Origin: Phycisphaerales bacterium
GTDB lineage: Bacteria > Planctomycetota > Phycisphaerae > Phycisphaerales > UBA1924
Assembly (NCBI GenBank): GCA_020849615.1
Contig: JADLFW010000005.1
Span: 1 to 64,000, forward strand
Direction of reading: 5' to 3'
Length of the DNA stretch: 64,000 nt
Positions 16,209-25,105 of this stretch are shown in pieces. A model generated the notes under the pieces. The model was given only the letters and a program-made list of their open reading frames with translations, was not told the DNA's origin and did no database searches. Position numbers and translations under genes: made by a program. Position 1 is the first letter of the stretch; the number at the start of each line of letters is the position of its first letter.

Positions 16209-18245
16209 TTACTGGCCGCGGGCGGGCGCCTTGGCCTGGGTCGAGCCGGCATCGGCCGGCTTGGTCTCGCCCGGCTTGGATTCGGCCGGCTTGGAATCGG
16301 GCTTGGTCTCGCCCGGCTTGCCATCAACGGGCTTGATGGCCGTGGTATCGGCGGGCTTGGCCTCATCCTTATGAGCGACTTCGGCGGTTTCGCCCTCACC
16401 CGGCTTGGCGTCGGCGGTCTTGAGTTCGGTCGTCTGCCCCGCGCCGGCCTTGCCATCCTTCACGACCACGGCCGTGCCGGGAGCGCCGCCCGGGGCGCCG
16501 CCGCGCTGGCCACGGCCACCGCGGCCCTGCCGACCGCCCTGTGCCGGGCCGCCGCCTTCACCAGCGCCGGCGACCGCGCCGGGCCCGCCCGGGCCACCCG
16601 GAGTTCCGGGCCGCCGCGGCCCGGCTTCGGGGAGGGGCTGGCCATCTTCGCCGACCTGATAGCCGGCGGCCAGGAGCATCTCCTTCTTCCAGGGCTCGGG
16701 GGAGAACTCGCCGCCGATGGGATCGCGGAGCAGGACCACCTGACCTTCGTTCAGGCCTTTTTCGATCTCGGCGAGGGTGTCGCTGGTGCGGCCGATGCGG
16801 ACGGGGATGCGGGTGAAGCGCCCGCCGCCGGCCTGGCTGTAGACGAAGCGCACGGGCCCGTCGGTGAAGATCGCCTGGATGGGCACGGTGATGGCCTGCT
16901 CGACGGTGCCCAGGACGATGGTGGCTTCGCAGTTGTCGGCGGGCTTGAGGCCGCTGGCCCGTTCCGCATCGATGGCGACCTTGACGGAGTACTGGCGGGT
17001 CTGGTCCCACCAGCCGCCATCATCGGCCATGATGCCCTTGGAATCGACCTTGCCGGAGAAGGTAGCGCCGCCCGCGGCCTCGACCTTGATGGTGGCGGGC
17101 ATGCCTTCCTTGACGCGGCCCGCCAGGGACTCGTGCACCTTCACCGACGCCACCATCACGGAGGTGTCGGGGAGGATGATGAGTTCCTGGTTGGGGTTGA
17201 CATCCTGGCCGATCTGGAGCTTGCCGGACTGGTCCCAGCGGCGGAATCGCTCCATGCTGGTGGCGTAGACGACCATCCCGTCGGCGGGGGCGACGATCGT
17301 GGAGTTGGCGAGCTGCTCCTTGAGCTCGGCGAGCTTGGTCTCGCGCTTGGTGAGCTGCTGCTGGCGGTTGGAGGCCGCGGCCGTCTTGATGGTGAGGTCC
17401 ATGTCCGCGTTCTTGGCGACGCGGCTGAGCTCGGCGATGGCCTCATCGAGGTCCGAGTTCTTGGTCTTGCGGTTCTTGGGCTCTTCGTAGGAGTCGTAGG
17501 TCTCCTTGGCGAGCTTGGCCTTCTCGAACCGGGCCTCGGCGTTCTTGAGGGCGATCCAGTCCTGCTCCTTCTCATCCTTGCTGAGGAAGCCGTCCCGCTC
17601 GAGCGTGACGCTGCGGTCGTACTTGGCCTGGAGGCGATTGAAGTCGCGCTCGGAAGTCTCCAGATCGACCGCGAGGTCCTTGAGCTTCTGCTTGTGCTCG
17701 CCCTCCACCCACTGGCTGAGCGCGAGCCGGGCCAGCTCGACCTTGAGGTTGGCCTGACGCAGCTTGGAGTCGTTGTCGATCTTCTGGATCTCGACGCCGT
17801 TCTGGGCCGCGACCAGCTCGCTCTTGGCGCTCTCGACCTCGAGCACCACCTGGTCGATCTGCTTCTCCGTCTCATCGGAGTTCAGCTTGACCAGGACATC
17901 GCCCTTCTTGACGAAGGAGCCCTCGGGCACGACCTCGACGATGGTGGAGCGGGTCTCGAGCTTGGAGCGGAGGATGGTCTCGTTCTTGGCTTCGAGCGAG
18001 CCCGAGGCGGTGGTGCTGACGTCGAAGGTCATCTTGCGGGCGACGGCCCGGTCGGCCTTCACGGCGGCGTTGGCGGCCCCCTCGGGAGAGCCGGAGGACA
18101 AGGTGATGGCGGTGATGCCGCCGGCGACGACGACCAGCCCGGCGATCCAGACGACCTTGGCCATGCCGGGGGCCAGCTTGCGGCGGGGGCGGGGACCCGC
18201 AATGGGTGAGGCCGCGCGGGCCGACGGGGAATCCGCTGGGTTCAT
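16209..18245 (-). CDS. HlyD/MacA-like periplasmic adaptor protein
   Basis: 678 residues from an ATG with a full GGAGGT site. One membrane helix at about 31-50 (VVWIAGLVVVAGGITAITL) anchors it. Then comes a split biotinyl-lipoyl domain (SFVKKGDVLVKLNSDETEKQ, and its second half after the helices, STIVAPADGMVVYA), a long coiled-coil hairpin (about 130-315), a beta-barrel (VKVHESLAGRVKEGMPATI) and a membrane-proximal domain. Such adaptors link ABC or RND pumps to the outer membrane. The last 150 residues are unusual: Gly/Arg-rich, then repeated KPGETKP/KPAESKP units. No ABC transporter or permease is adjacent, so the pump partner must be elsewhere. Confidence 0.88.
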   Translation of the reverse strand: MNPADSPSARAASPIAGPRPRRKLAPGMAKVVWIAGLVVVAGGITAITLSSGSPEGAANAAVKADRAVARKMTFDVSTTASGSLEAKNETILRSKLETRSTIVEVVPEGSFVKKGDVLVKLNSDETEKQIDQVVLEVESAKSELVAAQNGVEIQKIDNDSKLRQANLKVELARLALSQWVEGEHKQKLKDLAVDLETSERDFNRLQAKYDRSVTLERDGFLSKDEKEQDWIALKNAEARFEKAKLAKETYDSYEEPKNRKTKNSDLDEAIAELSRVAKNADMDLTIKTAAASNRQQQLTKRETKLAELKEQLANSTIVAPADGMVVYATSMERFRRWDQSGKLQIGQDVNPNQELIILPDTSVMVASVKVHESLAGRVKEGMPATIKVEAAGGATFSGKVDSKGIMADDGGWWDQTRQYSVKVAIDAERASGLKPADNCEATIVLGTVEQAITVPIQAIFTDGPVRFVYSQAGGGRFTRIPVRIGRTSDTLAEIEKGLNEGQVVLLRDPIGGEFSPEPWKKEMLLAAGYQVGEDGQPLPEAGPRRPGTPGGPGGPGAVAGAGEGGGPAQGGRQGRGGRGQRGGAPGGAPGTAVVVKDGKAGAGQTTELKTADAKPGEGETAEVAHKDEAKPADTTAIKPVDGKPGETKPDSKPAESKPGETKPADAGSTQAKAPARGQ

Positions 18246-18310
18246 CGGTAACCTCCGCTGGGGCCGGGCCCGGGTTGGGGTACTCTTCTAAGCCGTGTAG
18301 ATGCGGAACG

Positions 18311-18339
18311 TTGCCGGTTCCGTTCGAATTTCATTCTAG
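18311..18339 (+). promoter_or_regulatory. Promoter candidate for mqnB
   Basis: TTGCCG (18311-18316), a 17-base spacer, then TTCTAG (18334-18339), 33 bases before the GTG start, within the 126-base divergent gap shared with the HlyD-like gene. Confidence 0.45.
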
Positions 18340-18371
18340 CTCCGGATGGGCCTGTAACCTAGAGGACCTAC

Positions 18372-19076
18372 GTGCTTTCCGACCCCCTCGTTCTCGGTCG
18401 CCGCGTGCTGTTCGCCGCCGCCACAACAATGGAGGCGGATTGCCTGCTGGCGGCGGCCCGGGCCGATGGCCCGGCGGCCCGGCTGCCGGAATGGGAACTC
18501 ATTCCTGTGGATAGCGCCTGGGACCTGGTGATCACCGGGGTGGGCAAATCGTGCGCGGCGGGGGCGGTGGCCCGGACGCTCGATCCGGCCCGGCACGCCG
18601 GGGCGGTGAGCTTCGGGATCTGCGGGACGTTGGCGGAATCCGCCGCGGGGCTGGGGGAGGTCATCGCGGCGACGGCGTGCATCTTCGCGGATGAGGGGCT
18701 TCTGACGCCGGAGGGGTTCACGGACTGCGCGGCGATGGGGTTCGGACCCGGCGACTTTGAGGGGATGGCGGTGCCGACGGAGAGCCCGTGGGTGGAGGCG
18801 CTGGCCCGGGCCGGGGCCGAGCCGGGGGTTATCGCGACGGTATCGACGTGCTCGGGGACCGATGCGCTGGCCCGCGAGGTGGCCCGGCGGACAGGAGCGC
18901 GGGCCGAGGCGATGGAGGGGGCGGCGGTGGCGCTGGCGGCGCACCGGCTGGGCCTGGCGTGCGGGGAGGTCCGCGCGGTGAGCAACACGACCGGGAACCG
19001 GGCGGCGCAGCGGTGGGACCTGCCGGCCGCCCGTCAGGCACTCACGGCAGTGCTGGCCCGGCTGCGGGGGGCGTGA
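18372..19076 (+). CDS. mqnB: Futalosine hydrolase
   Basis: 234 residues from a GTG start with GAGGA 6 bases upstream. Removes hypoxanthine (or adenine) from futalosine in the futalosine route to menaquinone. It has the nucleoside-phosphorylase fold with the family marks: VITGVGKSCAAGAVARTL, SFGICGTL, the substrate-binding EAMEGAAVALAAHRLGL, and the late EVRAVSNTTGNR...RWDLPAA. Length is normal. A related nucleosidase such as MTA/SAH nucleosidase is possible, but the EAMEGAA...RWD pattern favours MqnB. No other menaquinone genes are in the window. Divergent from the HlyD-like gene. Confidence 0.85.
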   Translation: MLSDPLVLGRRVLFAAATTMEADCLLAAARADGPAARLPEWELIPVDSAWDLVITGVGKSCAAGAVARTLDPARHAGAVSFGICGTLAESAAGLGEVIAATACIFADEGLLTPEGFTDCAAMGFGPGDFEGMAVPTESPWVEALARAGAEPGVIATVSTCSGTDALAREVARRTGARAEAMEGAAVALAAHRLGLACGEVRAVSNTTGNRAAQRWDLPAARQALTAVLARLRGA

Positions 19077-19271
19077 CGCCGATAACGCGCGGGGAAGAGG
19101 GGCGGTCTCTGACGGGTGCGCGGATCGCGCGGTTGGGTGAAACTTCCGCGTTTGTAACCGGTGCGGGGCGTGCTCAATCGGGCGCGCCGGCCCGCCGATG
19201 GTTGCTCCCGGCGTGCCGATGTCGGGATATCGGCGCGGGTGGAGTGGTGACCAATCGACGGGAGCCCGCGG

Positions 19272-20588
19272 ATGTCGTTCGGATCGCTGCGTCGGCTCGG
19301 CGGGCTGAAGGCCGGGCTGTTCAACCAGGCCAAGGCCGGGCTGCTCAATCAGGCCAACGCGCTGAACCCGGTGTCGCCGCCGATCGCGATTGACTTTGGC
19401 GTGTCGGCGCTGAAGGTGCTTCAGGTGGCGGCGGGCGAGCCGCCGGGCCTGGTGGCGGCCGCGTGCCTGGACACCCCCGACAACCTGATGCAGGATCACC
19501 AGGCCCGGCTGGCGATGCAGATGGAGGCGCTGCCGAAGCTGGTACGGCACGGGGGGTTCAAGGGCAAGCGGGCGGTGTGCGCGATCCCGACGCCGATGGC
19601 GTTCTGCAAGCACATCCAGATCCAGCGGCCCGAGGGGGCTTCGACGCTGGGCATGGCGCAGGGCGCGCTGGCGGGGCAGCTGGGCTGCGACCCCTCGGCG
19701 CTGGTGCTGCGGCATTTCGAGATCGGCCCGGCGGCGGGCGGGCGGCAGGAAGTCATCTGCCTGGCGACGAGCCGGGACCTGGTGGGCCGGCTGATGCACG
19801 CGATCCGCGCGGCGAAGCTGGAGCCGGTGGGCATTCACTCGGAGTTCGTGGCCACGCTGCGGGCTTTCGACTACATCACCAAGCGGGCCGATGACCAGCG
19901 GCTGGCGACGCTCTTCCTCGACCTGGGGATGACCAGCACCAAAGCGATGATCGCGCACGGGCGGGACTTGGTCTTCGCCCGCGTCATCGAGGTGGGCGGG
20001 CGGAGCTTCGACCAGTGCGTCGCGGCCCAGCAGGGCGCATCGATCGATGAGGCCCGCCGCCGGCGGCTGGGCCTGGCGTCGCTGACCCGGGCGGAGATCG
20101 CCAAGCCCGAGCCGATCACCAGCGGCGTGGCCCTGGACCCGGTGATGCGCGGCGAAGGCCCGGTGTCGCTGACCGGCGAGGCCAAGGGCCGGGCCAACGT
20201 GGCGCTGGAGCGGCGCAGCGGGGAGGCGGTACCCACGCTGACCGCCGACCTGCGGAAGGACGAGCCGGCGGAGGTGGCGCCCGAGGGGGTGGACCTCTCG
20301 GAGCCGCTGGAGATCCTGACCGACGAGATCTCGCACTGCCTGCGCTACCACGACTCGCTGTTCCCGGGGAAGAAGATCGACCGGGCGGTGTTCGTGGGGG
20401 GCGAATCGAGGCAGCGCGGGCTGTGCCAGCACATCGCGAAGGTGCTGCGGCTGCCCGCCCAGATCGCCGACCCCATGGCCCGGGTGGCCCGGACGGGCTC
20501 GGAGCCGACGGCGGGGATCGACCTGCGTGAGCCGCAGCCCGGGTGGGCGGTGGCGCTGGGGCTGTGCCTGAGCCCGACGGATCTGTGA
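19272..20588 (+). CDS. pilM: Type IV pilus assembly protein PilM (actin-like ATPase)
   Basis: 438 residues. PilM is a cytoplasmic actin-fold protein that binds the N-terminus of PilN and connects the inner-membrane platform to the motor. Seen here: the first nucleotide-binding strand PIAIDFGVSALKVLQV, the second phosphate loop LFLDLGMTSTKAMIAHG, IEVGGRSFDQ, and a C-terminal FVGGESRQRGLCQHI. It is longer than the usual 350, mainly through an insertion at about 275-345 that is Glu/Arg/Pro-rich. First gene of a same-strand run pilM-pilN-pilO-pilP-like-pilB. The start ATG at 19272 has only a weak GGGAG before it. Confidence 0.88.
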   Translation: MSFGSLRRLGGLKAGLFNQAKAGLLNQANALNPVSPPIAIDFGVSALKVLQVAAGEPPGLVAAACLDTPDNLMQDHQARLAMQMEALPKLVRHGGFKGKRAVCAIPTPMAFCKHIQIQRPEGASTLGMAQGALAGQLGCDPSALVLRHFEIGPAAGGRQEVICLATSRDLVGRLMHAIRAAKLEPVGIHSEFVATLRAFDYITKRADDQRLATLFLDLGMTSTKAMIAHGRDLVFARVIEVGGRSFDQCVAAQQGASIDEARRRRLGLASLTRAEIAKPEPITSGVALDPVMRGEGPVSLTGEAKGRANVALERRSGEAVPTLTADLRKDEPAEVAPEGVDLSEPLEILTDEISHCLRYHDSLFPGKKIDRAVFVGGESRQRGLCQHIAKVLRLPAQIADPMARVARTGSEPTAGIDLREPQPGWAVALGLCLSPTDL

Positions 20589-20637
20589 ACGGACGGATGA
20601 ACGGATCCGGGCCAGCCGGGCCCGGCAGGAGCGCTGG

Positions 20638-21489
20638 ATGATGGTGAACCCCTTCAAGAACTCGGGCGCGGGCGGCGGGAGCTTCCTGCCGGAGGACTAC
20701 GTCAGCCGCAAGGCCGAGGTCCGGATGAACTTCCTGGGCCTGGCGCTGTTCGCGGTGGTGATGCTGGGTGTGGTGGCGGCGTTCTTCGTCACCAACCACC
20801 GCTGGACATCGATCCGCGAGCAGCAGCGGGTGATCGGCGTGCAGTACGAGCAGGAGGCGCAGAAGATCGAGCAGCTCAAGACGCTCGAGTCGCAGCGCAG
20901 CCAGATGATGGAGAAGGCCGAGGTGACGACCGCGCTGATCGAACGCGTGCCGCGGTCGATGCTGCTGGCCCAGCTGATCACGACGATGCCCAAGGACGTG
21001 ACCCTGCTCGAGCTGACTCTGAAGAGCACGCGGCTGGACACCGACGCCAAGGTGGTCGAGACGGCCAAGACCAAGAAGCCGGTGGTGAAGTCGCTGACCA
21101 AGGCCGACCCCAAGGCCAAGCCGGGGACCAAGGGGGCCAAGGGCGCCGAGCCCGCGGCCGAGGAGAAGCCCAGGGCCCGACCCCCCAAGTATGAGTACAC
21201 CCTGACGCTGCAGGGCGTGGCGGGCGTGAACAACGACATCGCGGACTACCTGGCGAAGCTGAAGGCCTCCCCGATCCTGGAGAAGGTCGACCTGCAGTAC
21301 ATCAAGGAAACGACGCTGAACGACATGCCGATGCGGCGGTTCGAGATCCTGGCGTCGATCCGCGCGGAGGCCGACGCCCGGCACCTGGGCGAGGAGAAGG
21401 CGCCGACCCGGACCGCGACGGCCCCGGCCGACCCCGCGGCGAGCAAGACCACCAGCGCCGGCGCCAAGAGCGGCCCGGAGGGGGACTAA
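20638..21489 (+). CDS. pilN: PilN-like pilus assembly protein
   Basis: 283 residues, AGGAG 8 bases before the start. A short cytoplasmic N-terminus (NPFKNSGAGGGSFLPEDYV), which in PilN binds PilM, is followed by one membrane helix (about 31-53, FLGLALFAVVMLGVVAAFFV), a coiled coil, and a periplasmic ferredoxin-like domain with VTLLELTLKSTRL and LQGVAGVNNDIADYLAKLKA. A Lys/Pro-rich insert (about 135-185) splits that domain and the last 40 residues are low-complexity. It forms a platform dimer with PilO. Lies 50 bases after pilM. Confidence 0.8.
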   Translation: MMVNPFKNSGAGGGSFLPEDYVSRKAEVRMNFLGLALFAVVMLGVVAAFFVTNHRWTSIREQQRVIGVQYEQEAQKIEQLKTLESQRSQMMEKAEVTTALIERVPRSMLLAQLITTMPKDVTLLELTLKSTRLDTDAKVVETAKTKKPVVKSLTKADPKAKPGTKGAKGAEPAAEEKPRARPPKYEYTLTLQGVAGVNNDIADYLAKLKASPILEKVDLQYIKETTLNDMPMRRFEILASIRAEADARHLGEEKAPTRTATAPADPAASKTTSAGAKSGPEGD

Positions 21490-21494
21490 GCACC

Positions 21495-22043
21495 ATGCGA
21501 TTCGGAATCCGTGAGATGATGCTGACGGGCATCCTGCTGTCGGTGCCGCTCTCCAGCTACTGGCTGGTCTTCCGGCCGCAGAACCGGGAGATCGCGCGGG
21601 CCAAGAGCGAGATCCGCCACAAGGACGAGATGCTCGCCAAGCTCCGCGAGGAGACGGCCCGCAACGCCGACCTGAAGAAGGCCAACGAGGACATCTCGCG
21701 CTCGGTCGCGTCGATCGAGGCGCGGCTGCCCTCGGGCAAGGAGATCGACGCGGTGGTGCGGCAGGTCTCGGACCTCGCCGTGCAGTCCGGGCTGGCGGCG
21801 CCGGCGATGAAGTCGGCCAAGCCGCTGAAGGCGGCGCTCTACATGGAGCAGCCGCTGGAGATGCAGATGGAGGGCAACTTCCACGGCTTCTACGAGTTCC
21901 TGCTGAAGCTCGAGCAGCTGCCCCGCATCACGCGCATCCCCGACATGAAGATCAAGCGCGACGAGCAGGAGAACGGCAACCTGAAGGCCGAGTTCACCCT
22001 CAGCATCTATTTCCAGGACGACGTCGGGAGCCCCAAGCCATGA
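21495..22043 (+). CDS. pilO: PilO-like pilus assembly protein
   Basis: 182 residues, start 5 bases after pilN. One membrane helix near the N-terminus (about 9-25, LTGILLSVPLSSYWLVF), a coiled coil (residues 28-75), then a ferredoxin-like periplasmic domain with GNFHGFYEFLLKLEQLPRIT, the best-conserved PilO stretch. It pairs with PilN across the inner membrane. Its last four bases overlap the next gene (ATGA), so the two are coupled. Confidence 0.82.
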   Translation: MRFGIREMMLTGILLSVPLSSYWLVFRPQNREIARAKSEIRHKDEMLAKLREETARNADLKKANEDISRSVASIEARLPSGKEIDAVVRQVSDLAVQSGLAAPAMKSAKPLKAALYMEQPLEMQMEGNFHGFYEFLLKLEQLPRITRIPDMKIKRDEQENGNLKAEFTLSIYFQDDVGSPKP

Positions 22044-22813
22044 GTACCGCCCCCAACGGGCCCGGCCGCAACCCCGATCCCTCCGCGCCCGGCGCCGGCC
22101 CGGAGCCCAGCTCGACCGCCGGCGGCTCGATGCTGCTGGCGACGCTGCGGGGCTCGGAGACCAACCCCTCCGAGAGCGCCCTGAGCTCCAAGCCCAAGCG
22201 GTTCAGCTCGCACAACACCGTGACGGCGCTGGTGCTGCTGGTCAGCGCGGTGATGCTCTACGGCATGCGCCAGGCGGGCATGCGCTCGGGGATGACGTTC
22301 ACCGAGGTCAAGATCGACTACCAGCGCGAGGACGTCTCGCCGGCGATGCAGGCGGCCCAGCGCCGCATCCTCGAGGACCTGCAGCGCTCCGAGCGCCCCG
22401 TGCAGATCCCCGCCGACAAGCTCGCCAAGAACCCCTTCGAGCTCGTCTCAACCGTCACGGCCACCACCGCCGGCGGCGAGGACCGCTCGCTGGCCGAGGC
22501 CCAGCGCCAGGCGGAGGCCGCGCGGCAGGCGCGGGCCGAGCACTTCGAGAAGATCCAGTCCGCCCTCGCCACGCTGCACCTCAAGAGCGTGATGGAAGGC
22601 CGCGTGCCCCTGGCCCGGATCAACGACCAGACCGTGCGGGTCGGCGACACCGTCGGGGAGTTCTTCAAGGTCACCCGCATCGACGGCCGCAGCGTCGAGC
22701 TCAGCGCCGAGGGCCAGACCTTCATGCTCGAGATGTCCGAATCCCGGGCCGACCCCTACGGCGCCCCGCCGACCAAGACGGGCCGGGCGACGACGCCCGT
22801 CCGCCCGCGCTGA
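22040..22813 (+). CDS. PilP/GspC-like pilus or secretion protein
   Basis: 257 residues. An N-terminal disordered Pro/Ser region (1-60) leads to one membrane helix (about 64-78, LVLLVSAVMLYGMRQ) and a periplasmic part. The C-terminal 60 residues (LARINDQTVRVGDTVGEFFK then VTRIDGRSVELSAEGQTFML) have the small beta-sandwich pattern of PilP and GspC homology-region domains, which dock onto the secretin. The operon position after pilO agrees. It lacks a lipobox, so it is anchored by the helix as in GspC. No secretin gene is in the window. Confidence 0.7.
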   Translation: MSTAPNGPGRNPDPSAPGAGPEPSSTAGGSMLLATLRGSETNPSESALSSKPKRFSSHNTVTALVLLVSAVMLYGMRQAGMRSGMTFTEVKIDYQREDVSPAMQAAQRRILEDLQRSERPVQIPADKLAKNPFELVSTVTATTAGGEDRSLAEAQRQAEAARQARAEHFEKIQSALATLHLKSVMEGRVPLARINDQTVRVGDTVGEFFKVTRIDGRSVELSAEGQTFMLEMSESRADPYGAPPTKTGRATTPVRPR

Positions 22814-22858
22814 TCCGCTCCTTCCCCTCCCTTCCCGACACCGCAGGACGCCGCGCTC

Positions 22859-24835
22859 GTGGCCAAGCACAACATCGATGACATCCTGAACCAGCTGGGT
22901 GTGGAGGAATCCAAGACGCCCGCCCGGCGCTCGCCGCCGCCCAAGGCGACGCCGCCCAAGCCGCAGCACACCATCGACAAGGCCACGCAGTCGTTCGGGC
23001 CGGTGCCGTCGGTGCCCGCCAACCAGGGCCCGGCGCAGGACCCGGTGACCAAGGACCTGGCCCGGGCCGCGGCGGTGGGCCCGGCGCTCAGCAGCATCTA
23101 CAGCCCGGACGACGACACCGCGATCCAGAAGCGTGACCTCGGGGCGTTCCTCCTGGAACGCGGGCAGATCACGGCCGAGAAGCTCGCGCTGGCCCAGGGC
23201 GTGCTGAAGCAGTCGCCGGGGCGGCGGCTGGTCGACATCCTGATCGAGCAGGGCTGCGACGAGGCGGCCGTGCAGCAGGGGGTGGCCCAGTTCGCCGGGC
23301 TGCCCTTCGAGCGCGTCGACCTCGACAAGGGCCTCGAGGGCGGCTTCGACGGCAAGCTCCTGCAGCGCCTCGGCGCCGACTTCTGCAAGCAGCACATGGT
23401 GCTGCCGCTGCGGATGGACGGGGCCCGCGCGGTGATGGGCTTCACCCGCCACGAGGACATCTTCCTGCTCGACGAGATCCGCGGCCGCCTCGGCGTGGGC
23501 TCGGTGAAGCTGGTGGTGGTGACGGGCTTCGACGTCCGGGCCGCGCTGGAGATCGTGGGCGGGGGCGAGACGCAGCACGACACCGACCTCTCGTCGATCC
23601 TCGCCGAGGTCGCCGAGGGCGATGTGCAGGTCGAGAAGTCCAAGGGCGACGAGGTCGACCTGGAGAAAGAGGCCGGCGAGAGCCCGGTCATCCGCTACGT
23701 CAACTACATCATCCAGACGGCGGTGAAGGAGGGCGCCAGCGACATCCACATCGAGCCGGCCGAGAAGAAGTTGAAGGTGAGATTCCGCATCGACGGCGAG
23801 CTGTTCGAGATGATGAACCCGCCGGCCTCCATGGCGGCCGCCATCACCAGCCGCCTCAAGATCATGGCGAACCTGGATATCTCGGAGCGGCGCATCCCCC
23901 AGGACGGCCGTATCCGCTGCACCGTCCAGGGCCGCAAGCTGGACCTGCGCATGTCCACCCTCCCCAACACCTACGGGGAGAAGACCGTCATGCGCATCCT
24001 GGACCAGAAGTCGATCAGCGTGAACCTCGACCAGCTCGGCTTCGACGAGGACTGCTTCAACATCTGGCGCAAGCAGATCGACTCGCCGCACGGCATCATC
24101 CTCGTCACGGGCCCGACCGGCTCGGGCAAGACCACCACGCTGTACGCCTCGCTGCGCCAGCTCGACAAGAACTCGATGAACATCTCGACCGTCGAGGACC
24201 CGGTGGAATACCACCTCGAGGGCGTCACCCAGACGCAGATGCACGAGAAGATCGGCATGACGTTTGCGGTGGCCCTGCGGGCCCTGCTCCGCCAGGACCC
24301 CGATGTCGTCATGCTGGGCGAGATCCGCGATCACGAGACGGCGCACATCGCCGTGCAGGCCGCGCTGACGGGCCACCTGGTCCTCTCGACGCTCCACACC
24401 AACGACGCCCCGGCCTCCATCACGCGCCTGGTCAACATCGGCCTGGAGCCCTTCCTCGTCGGCGCCGCCGTCAACGCCGTGCTGGCCCAGCGGCTGATCC
24501 GCAAGCTCTGCACCGCCTGCAAGAAGATGGAGAAGCCGGGCGAGGAGCTCGCCGACTTCCTGGCCGCCAACGCGTTCGACACCGACGAGATGTGGGTCGC
24601 CAAGGGCTGCGACAAGTGCCGCCAGTGCGGCTACTCAGGACGCGTCGGCATCTACGAGCTGCTGGTCGTCGATGACCAGCTCCGCGACATCATCGCCCGC
24701 AACCCCAACGTCGCCGAGTTCCGCCGCCTGTGCATCGAGCGCGGCATGGTGACCCTCCGCCAGGATGGGCTACGCAAGGTCGCCAGGGGTTTGACCACGG
24801 TGCAGGAAGTTCTCCGCGTCACCGAGGCGCACTGA
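22859..24835 (+). CDS. pilB: Type IV pilus / type II secretion assembly ATPase (PilB/GspE)
   Basis: 658 residues from a GTG start (AGGA upstream). Hexameric motor that drives pilin polymerisation. An N-terminal linker is followed by a GspE/MshE N-domain (FLLERGQITAEKLALAQGVL), then the ATPase core: Walker A GPTGSGKTTTLYASL (Lys424), Asp box, Walker B DPDVVMLGEIRD, and His box STLHTNDA. A four-Cys zinc site is present (LCTACKK...CDKCRQCGYSGRVG), as in extension ATPases. It is the last gene of the operon; no pilC, pilT or pilin gene is nearby. Whether it serves a pilus or a type II system cannot be decided from this window. Confidence 0.92.
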   Translation: MAKHNIDDILNQLGVEESKTPARRSPPPKATPPKPQHTIDKATQSFGPVPSVPANQGPAQDPVTKDLARAAAVGPALSSIYSPDDDTAIQKRDLGAFLLERGQITAEKLALAQGVLKQSPGRRLVDILIEQGCDEAAVQQGVAQFAGLPFERVDLDKGLEGGFDGKLLQRLGADFCKQHMVLPLRMDGARAVMGFTRHEDIFLLDEIRGRLGVGSVKLVVVTGFDVRAALEIVGGGETQHDTDLSSILAEVAEGDVQVEKSKGDEVDLEKEAGESPVIRYVNYIIQTAVKEGASDIHIEPAEKKLKVRFRIDGELFEMMNPPASMAAAITSRLKIMANLDISERRIPQDGRIRCTVQGRKLDLRMSTLPNTYGEKTVMRILDQKSISVNLDQLGFDEDCFNIWRKQIDSPHGIILVTGPTGSGKTTTLYASLRQLDKNSMNISTVEDPVEYHLEGVTQTQMHEKIGMTFAVALRALLRQDPDVVMLGEIRDHETAHIAVQAALTGHLVLSTLHTNDAPASITRLVNIGLEPFLVGAAVNAVLAQRLIRKLCTACKKMEKPGEELADFLAANAFDTDEMWVAKGCDKCRQCGYSGRVGIYELLVVDDQLRDIIARNPNVAEFRRLCIERGMVTLRQDGLRKVARGLTTVQEVLRVTEAH

Positions 24836-25105
24836 CCGCTCGACGTAGGTACGACACGACGGGTCTGGCCCGGTGCCCGGAGTGCGGGCCGGATCTCCCC
24901 GGATCTCGCCCGTAAGTCGGGCCCGGCGCGCCGGGCGGCCCGGGCCGGGATCTCGCTTGAGTTGCGCCCGCGGTGCGCGCTGCGCCATTGAATGTGCGCC
25001 GCGGCTGTGCCTAAACGCGGTGCGATGCTGTGCAACCGTGACGGCCCGTGGCGCATAAGACCTACATCGCGTCGAGTTCCGGGGCATCGGAGAGGAGCTC
25101 GGGCT

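Noticed and set aside
15813..18209. Very long open frames opposite real genes (also 22448-24397, 25646-28690, 795-2585 and 46021-48546)
   Set aside because: They mirror the codon pattern of well-recognised proteins on the other strand and show no domain of their own; long antisense frames are expected at this G+C content.
16209..18245. HlyD-like gene as part of a complete MacAB or secretion pump operon
   Set aside because: Neither an ABC ATPase/permease nor an outer-membrane channel is next to it; the downstream gene is a zinc-ribbon membrane protein.
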